A stretch of 33,546 bases of DNA from an uncultured Clostridia bacterium (GTDB lineage: Bacteria; Bacillota; Clostridia; Christensenellales; Borkfalkiaceae). The notes under the pieces are model-generated. The model had not been told where the DNA came from, did no database searches, and saw only the letters and a list, made by a program, of their open reading frames with translations. The DNA lies in NCBI GenBank assembly GCA_937915565.1, contig CALDMH010000051.1, positions 1 through 33,546 of the forward strand, given 5' to 3'. Positions 1-6,270 of this stretch are shown piece by piece (positions within the stretch are counted from its first letter, which is position 1; each line of letters starts with the position of its first letter). A program made the position numbers and the translations under genes.

Positions 1-2
1 CG

Positions 3-89
3 GATATAGTCGTTTTCGACGAAGATATAAACGTCGAGGCGGCGTTCGTCGGCGGGAAAATCGTCGGCGGAGAAATTTTCGGGGGATAA
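3..89 (+). CDS. Amidohydrolase C-terminus, probably N-acetylglucosamine-6-phosphate deacetylase (partial)
   Basis: Only the last 28 codons are in the window; the reading frame starts at base 3 and ends with TAA at 87-89. The visible tail has the pattern DIVVFDED-INV-AAFV-GGKIVGG. This is the closing beta-strand region of amidohydrolases such as NagA, where a 'DLVVFDEDLNV...V.GK' tail follows the metal-binding barrel. If it is NagA, it removes the acetyl group from GlcNAc-6-phosphate in the cytoplasm to give glucosamine-6-phosphate. Other metal-dependent amidohydrolases (dihydroorotase or allantoinase types) end similarly, so the family call is firmer than the substrate. The gene converges on the minus-strand AraC gene. 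No T-rich terminator is visible in the 63 bases between them. Confidence 0.5.
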   Translation, partial: DIVVFDEDINVEAAFVGGKIVGGEIFGG

Positions 90-94
90 AATTC

Positions 95-133
95 GGGAGT
101 GAAATCGAGGATTTAAATCGCGGAGTTAAATCG
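95..133. repeat. Three tandem 13-bp repeats after the amidohydrolase stop
   Basis: Three head-to-tail 13-base units lie at 95-107, 108-120 and 121-133, with consensus NGGAGTTAAATCG. A weaker fourth copy, at 82-94, runs back over the stop codon of the preceding gene. They fill the short gap between two convergent genes. Nothing ties them to a function; replication slippage is the simplest origin. Confidence 0.6.
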
Positions 134-152
134 GGGAAAACGCGAACTACGA

Positions 153-953
153 TTATTTCAAAGTGACGTTTTTCTCCTGCGACGGCGGATAACCGAACGT
201 TTTAACGTATTGCTTGTAAAATCCGGGGTAAGATTCAAAGCCGCAATTCAAGTAAATTTCGGTGGGTTTCATTCCTCGGCGAATCATATCCTGTGCGTAA
301 AGAAGTCTTTTGGAATTGATGTATTTTTTCGGCGAAATTTTAAGTTGCGTTTGAAATTGTCTGAATAAATACTGTTCGCTGACGTATAAGCTGTCGCTCA
401 CTTCCCTGATGCTTTCGAGCGTGAAAAGACGGGCGTTGATATAATCGATTGCTTCGGTTATAAAGGGAGAAAATCCCGCGGACTTGCCGCTTAAATCGTT
501 TTTCACGTTCCGCATATTGTAGAGAAGTTCGGTGATGAGGCAGCGGAGCAAAACGACGAAGGATTCCTTGTCGTAGTTGTTCTCGTAATATTCCATTCGC
601 GCGAAAAGTTCGGCAATAAGGCTGTCCTTCGGGCAGTTGATGATTTCGAGGGAATCGGGAATACTTTCCGGCAACTTTTCGTCGAGAAACGATTTGCTGA
701 ACGCCACGTTGAATCTGGAATATTCCGACGTGCCTTTAAGTTCGATATAATGGTATTTGATTGGGCGAATAAAAACGAGGTCGCCGCGCTTCAACTGATA
801 GCTTTTGTCCTCGATGACGTAAGTGGCGTCGCCCTTTTCAAAGAAAATTATTTCGTAAGTGTTGTGGGAATGTTTTTGAAAATTCTCGGGGATAGCCGTC
901 GGGTTCTTATAACAAAAATGGTTATATTTGATTTGGTCGGTTTCGATTTCCAT
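153..953 (-). CDS. AraC-family transcriptional regulator
   Basis: This is a 266-residue DNA-binding regulator. An N-terminal cupin-like ligand domain (roughly residues 15-110, with the typical HSHNTYEI...F..G and KRGDLVFI pattern) is followed by a C-terminal AraC double helix-turn-helix (about 165-262, ending in the classic CGFESYPGFYKQYVKTFGYPP). The frame is open further upstream to 1034. I chose the ATG at 953 because GGAGGAG lies 9 bases before it, and because the predicted promoter -10 at 1002-1007 would place the transcript start downstream of the earlier ATG. It diverges from the Gfo/Idh/MocA oxidoreductase gene, which it probably controls together with itself. Regulators of this type usually respond to sugars; the ligand here is unknown. 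Confidence 0.92.
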   Translation of the reverse strand: MEIETDQIKYNHFCYKNPTAIPENFQKHSHNTYEIIFFEKGDATYVIEDKSYQLKRGDLVFIRPIKYHYIELKGTSEYSRFNVAFSKSFLDEKLPESIPDSLEIINCPKDSLIAELFARMEYYENNYDKESFVVLLRCLITELLYNMRNVKNDLSGKSAGFSPFITEAIDYINARLFTLESIREVSDSLYVSEQYLFRQFQTQLKISPKKYINSKRLLYAQDMIRRGMKPTEIYLNCGFESYPGFYKQYVKTFGYPPSQEKNVTLK

Positions 954-1001
954 TTTTCCGAAACTCCTCCATAAAAAGGACGATTTGTCCGTATATGCTT
1001 G

Positions 1002-1030
1002 ATTGTAATACAAAAAAACGATATTTGCAA
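1002..1030 (-). promoter_or_regulatory. Sigma-A promoter of the araC-type gene
   Basis: On the minus strand TTGCAA (1025-1030) is followed by a 17-base spacer and TACAAT (1002-1007). The predicted start near 995 leaves a ~42-base leader before the ATG at 953. The -35 hexamer is its own reverse complement and also serves the opposite promoter. Confidence 0.6.
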
Positions 1031-1053
1031 GCAAAAAACGGTTAAATTATAAA
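1025..1053 (+). promoter_or_regulatory. Sigma-A promoter of the oxidoreductase gene
   Basis: TTGCAA (1025-1030), a 17-base spacer and TATAAA (1048-1053) precede the Gfo/Idh/MocA gene. The -35 hexamer is the same six bases used by the divergent regulator promoter, so RNA polymerase binding at the two should be mutually exclusive. Initiation would fall about 30 bases before the gene. Confidence 0.6.
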
Positions 1054-1092
1054 ACAAATGATTTAATATAGTTAATATCAGGAGGCAACGAT

Positions 1093-2163
1093 ATGAAAAA
1101 ACTGAATCTTGCGATAATAGGTCAGGGCAGAAGCGGAAGGGACATTCACGGAGTGTATTGCCGCTCGGAAAGGAACGTTTATTATAACGTGAAATACGTG
1201 GTGGACTTCGACGAACGCCGCCGCAAACAGGCGATGGATTTATATCCCGGTTGCGAAGTCTTCTCGGATTATAAGGAATTATTCGGCAAAAACGACGTGG
1301 ACCTCGTCGTGAACGCGTCGTTCTCTTATATGCACTTTGAAATAACGAAGGAACTTTTGGAGCACGGCAAAAACGTGCTTGTCGAAAAGCCTTTTGCGAG
1401 AAATACGTACGAATGTGAAACGCTTATAAACACGGCGAAGAAAAACGGAGTGGTTCTCGCGGTGTTCCAGAACACCCAACTCGCGCCGTTTTATCTCGAC
1501 GCGTTGAGGCTCGTTAAAAACGGAACGCTCGGCGACGTTAAGCAGGTCAGCATACGTTACAACGCTTTGGCGAGAAGATGGGATTGGCAAACTTTGCAAA
1601 AGTGTATGGGCGGAAGCGCGTATAACACCGGTCCGCACCCGATAGCTATGGGGCTCGGTTTCCTCGATTTCGATAAAAACTCGAAGGTCGTTTATTCAAA
1701 GCTCGACACTTGTCTTACAAGCGGCGACGCCGAGGATTACGTTAAAATTTTGCTTACCGCGCCGAACAAACCGCTCGTCGATATAGAAATGAATTCCATA
1801 GACGCGTTCAGCGATTATAACGTTAAAATTCAAGGCTCGAAGGGTACGCTTAAAAGCACGCCGAAGCATTACGAACTTAAATATATCGTAGACGGAGAAA
1901 ATCCCGAAAAGCCCGTTCAGGAGCACTTCCTCGAAGACGAAAACGGCAATCCGCTTTACTGTGTGGAAAAACTGAAAGTTCACGAAGAAAGCGGCGATTA
2001 CGACGGCACTGCTTTCGACGTAGGCACGGCGGGGATTTACGAAAATCTTTACTACGCCATAACCGAGGGCAGGGAACTTGCCGTTCCGCTTTTCCATTCG
2101 GCAATGACCATAAACGTTGTGGAAGCGGCTCACGCGGCAAATCCGCTGGACGTAAAATTTTAA
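1093..2163 (+). CDS. Gfo/Idh/MocA-family NAD(P)-dependent oxidoreductase
   Basis: This 356-residue cytoplasmic enzyme has an N-terminal Rossmann fold with the dinucleotide motif GQGRSG at residues 10-15. The family hallmark EKP at 98-100 carries the conserved lysine, and a mixed alpha/beta C-terminal substrate domain follows. A histidine in NTGPHP (residue 182) sits where the family's catalytic His is expected. Members oxidise or reduce hydroxyl groups of sugars, inositols or their derivatives. The sequence does not tell which. AGGAGG at 1080-1085 supports the start. The gene is followed by a strong terminator, so it forms a single-gene unit. Divergence from an AraC regulator suggests carbohydrate-inducible expression. 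Confidence 0.93.
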   Translation: MKKLNLAIIGQGRSGRDIHGVYCRSERNVYYNVKYVVDFDERRRKQAMDLYPGCEVFSDYKELFGKNDVDLVVNASFSYMHFEITKELLEHGKNVLVEKPFARNTYECETLINTAKKNGVVLAVFQNTQLAPFYLDALRLVKNGTLGDVKQVSIRYNALARRWDWQTLQKCMGGSAYNTGPHPIAMGLGFLDFDKNSKVVYSKLDTCLTSGDAEDYVKILLTAPNKPLVDIEMNSIDAFSDYNVKIQGSKGTLKSTPKHYELKYIVDGENPEKPVQEHFLEDENGNPLYCVEKLKVHEESGDYDGTAFDVGTAGIYENLYYAITEGRELAVPLFHSAMTINVVEAAHAANPLDVKF

Positions 2164-2183
2164 AGACGTAACGAAGTGTAATC

Positions 2184-2221
2184 AAAGCCCGCCCGAAGGG
2201 AGTCCCCTTCGGGCGGGCTTT
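2184..2221 (+). terminator. Rho-independent terminator after the oxidoreductase
   Basis: A perfect 17-bp stem (2184-2200 with 2205-2221; GC-rich core GCCCGCCCGAAGGG) closes a 4-base loop. It begins with AAA and ends with TTT. It lies 20 bases after the stop codon. Confidence 0.88.
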
Positions 2222-2270
2222 AAATTTGTCACGATAATTAAATTTGTCTGGCGGGTTTTTAAAAATGTGC

Positions 2271-2299
2271 TTGACGAACGAACGTTTGTGGATTATACT
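2271..2299 (+). promoter_or_regulatory. Sigma-A promoter of the AKR/ECF/DUF1893 operon
   Basis: TTGACG (2271-2276), a 17-base spacer and TATACT (2294-2299) form a strong promoter about 58 bases upstream of the first aldo/keto reductase. The spacer contains GAACGTTT, built on a short AACGTT palindrome. I saw no recognisable riboswitch fold in the leader. Confidence 0.7.
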
Positions 2300-2357
2300 T
2301 TAATTAAATATACGCTGCGCGGGATACCGTTCTCGGCGAACGCGGAGGAGGAAAATT

Positions 2358-3467
2358 ATGTTTGAAAACGTACGCAAAAATTTCGGTTTCGGCTGTATGC
2401 GGTTGCCTATGAACGGCGATGCGGTGGATTACGCCGAGTTCAATAAAATGATTGACGTTTTTATCGAAAACGGATTCAATTATTTCGACACGGCGCACGG
2501 CTATATCGGCGGTAAAAGCGAAACGGCAATCCGCGATTGCCTTGCGGCGAGGTATCCGAGAGATAAATTCGTTCTCACAAACAAACTGACCAACTTTTAT
2601 TTTAAAACGGAAGAAGGGGTTCGTCCTTTTTTTGAAAGTCAGTTAAAACTTTGCGGCGTGGATTATTTTGATTTTTATCTTATGCACGCGCAGTCGAAGG
2701 AGAATTTCGCCCACTTCAAACGGTGCAGGGCCTACGAGCAGGCTTTGGAATTCAAGGCGGAGGGCAAAATAAAGCATTTCGGCATCTCTTTCCACGATAC
2801 CGCTGAGGTTTTGGAGGAGATTTTGCGGGAATATCCCCAAATCGAAGCGGTGCAAATCCAGCTTAACTACGTCGATTACGACGATACGGCCGTACAATCG
2901 AAAAAATGTTTGCAGGTTTGCAATAAGTACGGTAAGCCGGTTATCGTTATGGAGCCCGTGAAGGGCGGTAACCTCGTAAAACTTCCGGAGGAAGCGAAGA
3001 AATTCATTGACGAATTAAACGGCGGAAGTGCGGCGAGTTATGCGATTCGTTTTGCCGCCGGTTGCGAGGGAGTGTTTATGACGCTTTCGGGAATGAGCAA
3101 TCTCGAACAAATGAACGATAACGTTTCGTTTATGCGCGATTTCAAGCCGCTGGACGAGCGCGAGAAACGGGCCGTGGAAAACGTTTGCAAGGTGTTTAAA
3201 TCGATGAATTTAATCCCCTGCACGGCTTGCAGGTATTGCACGGCGGGTTGCCCGAAGAAAATTTTCATTCCCGATTTGTTCGCTTGCTTCAACTCGAAAA
3301 ACGTTTATCACGATTGGAACGCCGATTACTATTATAATCAAGTGCATACGAAGAACGGAGGCAAGGCTTCGGATTGCATAAAATGCGGAAAATGCGAGGC
3401 GGCCTGCCCGCAACATTTACCGATAAGAAATTTACTTAAAGAAGTTGCAAAGGAGTTTGAAAAATAA
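2358..3467 (+). CDS. Aldo/keto reductase with C-terminal 2x[4Fe-4S] ferredoxin domain
   Basis: This is a 369-residue fusion. Residues 1-~275 form an AKR TIM barrel in which the whole catalytic tetrad is visible: D44, Y49 (FDTAHGY), K76 (LTNKL) and H110 (YLMHAQ). The C-terminus holds two CxxCxxCxxxCP clusters, at 288-298 and 340-350, typical of paired [4Fe-4S] centres. Members of this 'oxidoreductase of the aldo/keto reductase family' group are thought to couple carbonyl/alcohol chemistry to iron-sulfur electron transfer; substrates are largely unknown. GGAGGAGG-type SD sequence at about 2343-2350 supports the start. The stop overlaps the next start by one base (TAATG), so it is co-translated with a paralogue. 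It is first in a four-gene operon. Confidence 0.93.
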   Translation: MFENVRKNFGFGCMRLPMNGDAVDYAEFNKMIDVFIENGFNYFDTAHGYIGGKSETAIRDCLAARYPRDKFVLTNKLTNFYFKTEEGVRPFFESQLKLCGVDYFDFYLMHAQSKENFAHFKRCRAYEQALEFKAEGKIKHFGISFHDTAEVLEEILREYPQIEAVQIQLNYVDYDDTAVQSKKCLQVCNKYGKPVIVMEPVKGGNLVKLPEEAKKFIDELNGGSAASYAIRFAAGCEGVFMTLSGMSNLEQMNDNVSFMRDFKPLDEREKRAVENVCKVFKSMNLIPCTACRYCTAGCPKKIFIPDLFACFNSKNVYHDWNADYYYNQVHTKNGGKASDCIKCGKCEAACPQHLPIRNLLKEVAKEFEK

Positions 3468-4573
3468 TGGAATACAGAAAACTTCCGCGCGGAAACGAGA
3501 AAATAGGCGTTCTCGGATTGGGAATGGGCGGAATTCAGGACGCCGCGCCCGAGGAAATTCAGGCGGTAATCGAACGGGCGATTGAAAACGGAATCAACTT
3601 TTTCGATTTGTGCGCGGGCGGCAGAAGCGTTTACGAGCCGTTCGGGCGGGCGATTTGCAACGAGCGGGAAAAGGTTTATTTTCAGTTGCACTTCGGCGCG
3701 GTTTATAAAAAAAGCGGGGAATACGGTTGGTCGCGCAATTTAAAAACGATAAAAAGCACGTTTTCCTGGGAACTCGAAGCGTTGCAAACCGACTACGTCG
3801 ATTTCGGCTTTTTGCATTGCGTGGACGAGGAAAGCGACTTCGAGGATATTAAGAAAAACGGTATTCTGGATTACGTTGAGGAGTTGAAAAAGAAAGGAAT
3901 CGTAAGGCATATAGGCTTTTCTTCTCACACGCCGAGCGTGGCGAACAAACTTCTCGATACGGGCGTTGCGGATATGATGATGTTTTCGATAAACCCCGCT
4001 TACGATTTGGAGCGCGGCGACGAATACGGCATAGGCACGACGAACGAGCGCGCCGAGCTTTTCCGCCGTTGCGAAAAAGAGGGCGTGGGCATATCCGTTA
4101 TGAAGCCCTTCCACGGCGGGCAACTTTTGCGGGACAGCACGTCGCCGTTCCGCAAGGCGTTAACGAAAAATCAATGTATTCAGTATTGTCTGGACCGTCC
4201 CGCCGTTATTGCGGTCGTCCCCGGGGTTCGCGGATTGAGCGATTTGGAAGAATTGCTTAAATATCCCGTTTCGGAGCAAAGCGAGAGGGATTATTCGATA
4301 ATAGGGCAGTTTACGCCCGAATCGGCCGTGGGAAACTGCGTTTATTGCAATCATTGCCAGCCCTGCCCCGCGGGAATAGACGTGGGCATCGTAAATAAAT
4401 ATTACGATTTATCGCTTGCGGGCGACAAAATGGCGCACGACCATTACGATAAGTTGCGCGTTAAGGCCGACGCCTGCCTTAAATGCGGACATTGCGATAA
4501 GCGTTGTCCGTTCAAGGTTAAACAACAGGATAAAATGCAAAAAATAGCCGCGTATTTCGGCAAAGGAGTTTAA
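3467..4573 (+). CDS. Divergent aldo/keto reductase paralogue with 2x[4Fe-4S] domain
   Basis: This 368-residue protein has the architecture of the preceding gene product: an AKR barrel followed by CxxCxxCxxCP (291-300) and CxxCxxCxxxCP (337-347). The barrel is clearly diverged. D47 of the tetrad is present in FFDLC and H117 in FLHC. By eye, the position of the catalytic Tyr falls in a Gly-rich segment (CAGGRS), and the usual Lys is replaced near H75 (QLHFG). It may use different chemistry, or act as a partner subunit of the first reductase. The start ATG overlaps the upstream TAA, with AAGGAG at 3450-3455. It is followed after one base by the ECF gene. Confidence 0.9.
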   Translation: MEYRKLPRGNEKIGVLGLGMGGIQDAAPEEIQAVIERAIENGINFFDLCAGGRSVYEPFGRAICNEREKVYFQLHFGAVYKKSGEYGWSRNLKTIKSTFSWELEALQTDYVDFGFLHCVDEESDFEDIKKNGILDYVEELKKKGIVRHIGFSSHTPSVANKLLDTGVADMMMFSINPAYDLERGDEYGIGTTNERAELFRRCEKEGVGISVMKPFHGGQLLRDSTSPFRKALTKNQCIQYCLDRPAVIAVVPGVRGLSDLEELLKYPVSEQSERDYSIIGQFTPESAVGNCVYCNHCQPCPAGIDVGIVNKYYDLSLAGDKMAHDHYDKLRVKADACLKCGHCDKRCPFKVKQQDKMQKIAAYFGKGV

Positions 4574-4574
4574 T

Positions 4575-5156
4575 ATGATAGAAAACGTTTTAGCGAGAAA
4601 AGGACTTTCTTTACGGTTGAAAATCACCGTTAAAGGACTTATATCTGCGGGAATGTGCGCTTTGGCCGTTGTTTTGCCGCAACTTTTTCACCTCGTTGCG
4701 GGCGCGCAGAGCGGCGTTTCGTGGCTGCCTATGTATTTGCCCGTTTTGCTGGGCGGTTGCCTTTTGGGGTGGCGTTGGGGGCTTGCGGTCGGCGTGCTTT
4801 CGCCCGTCGTAAGTTTCTTAATCACGTCGGCGTTCGGAAATCCTATGCCGATTGCCGCAAGATTACCTTTTATGGCGGCGGAACTTGCGATTTTTGCCTG
4901 CGTTTCGGGCTTATTTTCAAAAAAGATAGCGAAAAACGGGTGGTTTGCGTTTCCCGCCGTACTTCTTGCGCAACTTGCAGGCAGGAGCGCGTTTATGATT
5001 TCGGTTTTGATTTTTCAATCGATAACTCCGTTTACGCCTGCCGTTATATGGGGGCAAATTCAGGCGGGACTTTACGGAATGATTTTGCAGGTCGTCGCAG
5101 TTCCGTTCGTCGTTATGATTTTAAGGCGACTTTTGATAAAGGGTGACGATGACTGA
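4575..5156 (+). CDS. ECF transporter S-component (substrate-binding membrane protein)
   Basis: This 193-residue integral membrane protein has about six hydrophobic segments (roughly residues 20-42, 52-66, 70-88, 100-117, 128-148 and 160-184). It has the Gly/Ala-rich, loop-poor look of ECF S-components, including the LPVLLGGCLLGWRWG stretch common in the small-molecule uptake group. S-components bind vitamins or cofactor precursors and borrow a shared ECF energising module (EcfA, EcfA', EcfT), which is not in this window. Position between Fe-S reductases and a DUF1893 gene suggests a cofactor or small organic substrate, but the ligand cannot be read from the sequence. SD AAAGGAG at 4562-4568. 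The 3' end overlaps the next gene by 8 bases. Confidence 0.85.
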   Translation: MIENVLARKGLSLRLKITVKGLISAGMCALAVVLPQLFHLVAGAQSGVSWLPMYLPVLLGGCLLGWRWGLAVGVLSPVVSFLITSAFGNPMPIAARLPFMAAELAIFACVSGLFSKKIAKNGWFAFPAVLLAQLAGRSAFMISVLIFQSITPFTPAVIWGQIQAGLYGMILQVVAVPFVVMILRRLLIKGDDD

Positions 5157-5577
5157 TTTACAAATTGCGAAGGAAAATCTCGCGGGGCATACGATTTGCC
5201 TGTGCAAGGACGGAAAATGCCTTTACAGCGAGAAAAGAGGAATTGCTCCGATGATGGATTTTATCGGGAACGGCGTGGATTTGCGCGGTTTTTCGGTTGC
5301 CGATTTAATCGTGGGGAAGGCGGCGGCAATGCTTTTCGCGCGGAGCGGAATCGTCGGCGTTTTTGCAAAAACTCTTTCAAAAAGCGGCAAGGCGATTTTG
5401 GAGAAGTACGGCATACCGTTTTCTTACGATGTTTTGACGGAAAGAATTATCAACCGCGACGGCACGGCTATTTGCCCGATGGAAAAAGCCGTGGCTCACG
5501 CGGAGGATTTTGAAGAGGCTTACGAGCTTTTGAAAAGTAAACTAAAAGAACTTGCGTCGGCTAAAACGCTCGGTTAA
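5149..5577 (+). CDS. DUF1893 domain protein (deaminase-like fold, function unknown)
   Basis: This 142-residue soluble protein has the DUF1893 pattern: an N-terminal CLCKDGKCLYSEKRGI strand pair, a central DLIVGKAAAMLFA helix, and a conserved ICPMEKAV near residue 103. Family structures (for example Thermotoga TM1506) show a cytidine-deaminase-like fold. The zinc-binding H/C-A-E and PCxxC motifs of true deaminases are not visible here, so enzymatic deamination is doubtful. I chose ATG 5149 over the upstream in-frame GTG at 5143 because AAAGGG lies just before it. It overlaps the ECF gene by 8 bases and closes the operon, so it likely serves the same pathway. Confidence 0.82.
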   Translation: MTDLQIAKENLAGHTICLCKDGKCLYSEKRGIAPMMDFIGNGVDLRGFSVADLIVGKAAAMLFARSGIVGVFAKTLSKSGKAILEKYGIPFSYDVLTERIINRDGTAICPMEKAVAHAEDFEEAYELLKSKLKELASAKTLG

Positions 5578-5586
5578 AATTTAAAA

Positions 5587-5630
5587 AGCGGCAGCCGCCC
5601 GTTGCCTGAAAGCAACGGGCGGCTGCCGCT
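5587..5630. terminator. Bidirectional terminator between convergent genes
   Basis: A perfect 19-bp inverted repeat (5587-5605 with 5612-5630, loop CTGAAA) lies 9 bases after the DUF1893 stop. It is flanked by an A-rich tract upstream and a T-rich tract downstream. It can stop both the plus-strand operon and minus-strand transcription from the DtxR-type gene. Confidence 0.87.
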
Positions 5631-5722
5631 GAATTTATTCGTTATTTTTAAATTTAAAGCCGAAAATCATCTCTAAAACGGAGAAAATTTATTGGCGACG
5701 ACGAACAAAATTCTATCACGAT

Positions 5723-6094
5723 TCAAACGGATTTTCCTTCAAAATATTTTTTAATGGCTTCAAACGCTTCTTCGGTGATGACGTGTTCTATCCTGCAAGC
5801 GTTTTCTTCCGCCGCTTTTCTGCAAAGCCCCATCACGATTAACGCCTCCGTTAAGGCCTTGTGCCGCGCGAAAACGTTTTCGGCTTTCGCTTTGCCCGCT
5901 TCGGTGAGTTCTATAAGTCCGTCGGCCGCAACGACGATAAAGCCGTCCTTTTTCATAATTCCCACGGCACGCGAAACGCTCGGCTTGGAATAACCGAGTT
6001 CTTCCGCTATCTCTATCGAGCGGACGCTTCCTTTTCTTTTTTGTATTTTAAGTATCGTTTCGAGATACATTTCCTGCGATTCGTTGTCTACCAT
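5723..6094 (-). CDS. DtxR/IdeR-family metal-dependent repressor, short form
   Basis: This 123-residue regulator has an N-terminal winged helix (residues 5-65: SVRSIEIAEELGYSKPSVSRAVGIM) and a dimerisation/metal domain (66-123). The predicted primary metal ligands follow the iron-type DtxR pattern: Met9, Cys100, Glu103 and His104 (ACRIEHV). MntR-type proteins have Asp at the Met position and Glu at the Cys position. H78 and E83 of the ancillary site are also present; the third ancillary His is a Glu. The SH3/FeoA-like C-terminal domain of full-length DtxR is absent. GAGG six bases before ATG supports the start. It has its own promoter and sits downstream of the ABC exporter operon, behind a terminator. 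Iron (Fe2+) sensing is inferred from residues only. Confidence 0.9.
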   Translation of the reverse strand: MVDNESQEMYLETILKIQKRKGSVRSIEIAEELGYSKPSVSRAVGIMKKDGFIVVAADGLIELTEAGKAKAENVFARHKALTEALIVMGLCRKAAEENACRIEHVITEEAFEAIKKYFEGKSV

Positions 6095-6118
6095 TTTATC
6101 CTCGAAATCTTTTTGATT

Positions 6119-6147
6119 ATTTTAACACAATATTTTTTAAAAAACAA
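6119..6147 (-). promoter_or_regulatory. Promoter of the DtxR-type gene
   Basis: On the minus strand TTGTTT (6142-6147), a 17-base spacer and TAAAAT (6119-6124) precede the gene by about 24 bases. This gives it transcription independent of the upstream exporter operon. Confidence 0.5.
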
Positions 6148-6151
6148 GTAA

Positions 6152-6193
6152 AAAAATCCGCTCGGCAAAGAGAGGTAAGCCGAACGGATTTTT
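6152..6193 (-). terminator. Terminator of the ABC exporter operon
   Basis: Read on the minus strand, AAAAATCCG-x-TCGGC pairs with GCCGA-x-CGGATTTTT (arms 6185-6193/6179-6183 with 6152-6160/6162-6166, one mismatch, 12-base loop). A seven-T run follows. It lies 77 bases after the permease stop. Confidence 0.8.
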
Positions 6194-6270
6194 CATCGTA
6201 TTGCCACGGGCGTTTTTGCGTGTTCCGACGCCAAATCGCCCGCAACTATGCAAATTTACCGTAAAATCGT

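Noticed and set aside
954..1034. Longer N-terminus for the first AraC protein starting at 1034
   Set aside because: No SD there, and it lies upstream of the predicted transcript start. GGAGGAG supports the ATG at 953.
2222..2357. Riboswitch in the leader of the AKR/ECF operon
   Set aside because: ECF operons often carry one, but the region is short and A/T-rich and shows no recognisable conserved riboswitch core by eye.
4655..5146. Alternative plus-strand frame over the ECF S-component (163 codons)
   Set aside because: An Arg/Phe/Cys-rich product in a shifted frame. The overlapping frame has regular membrane spans and an SD.
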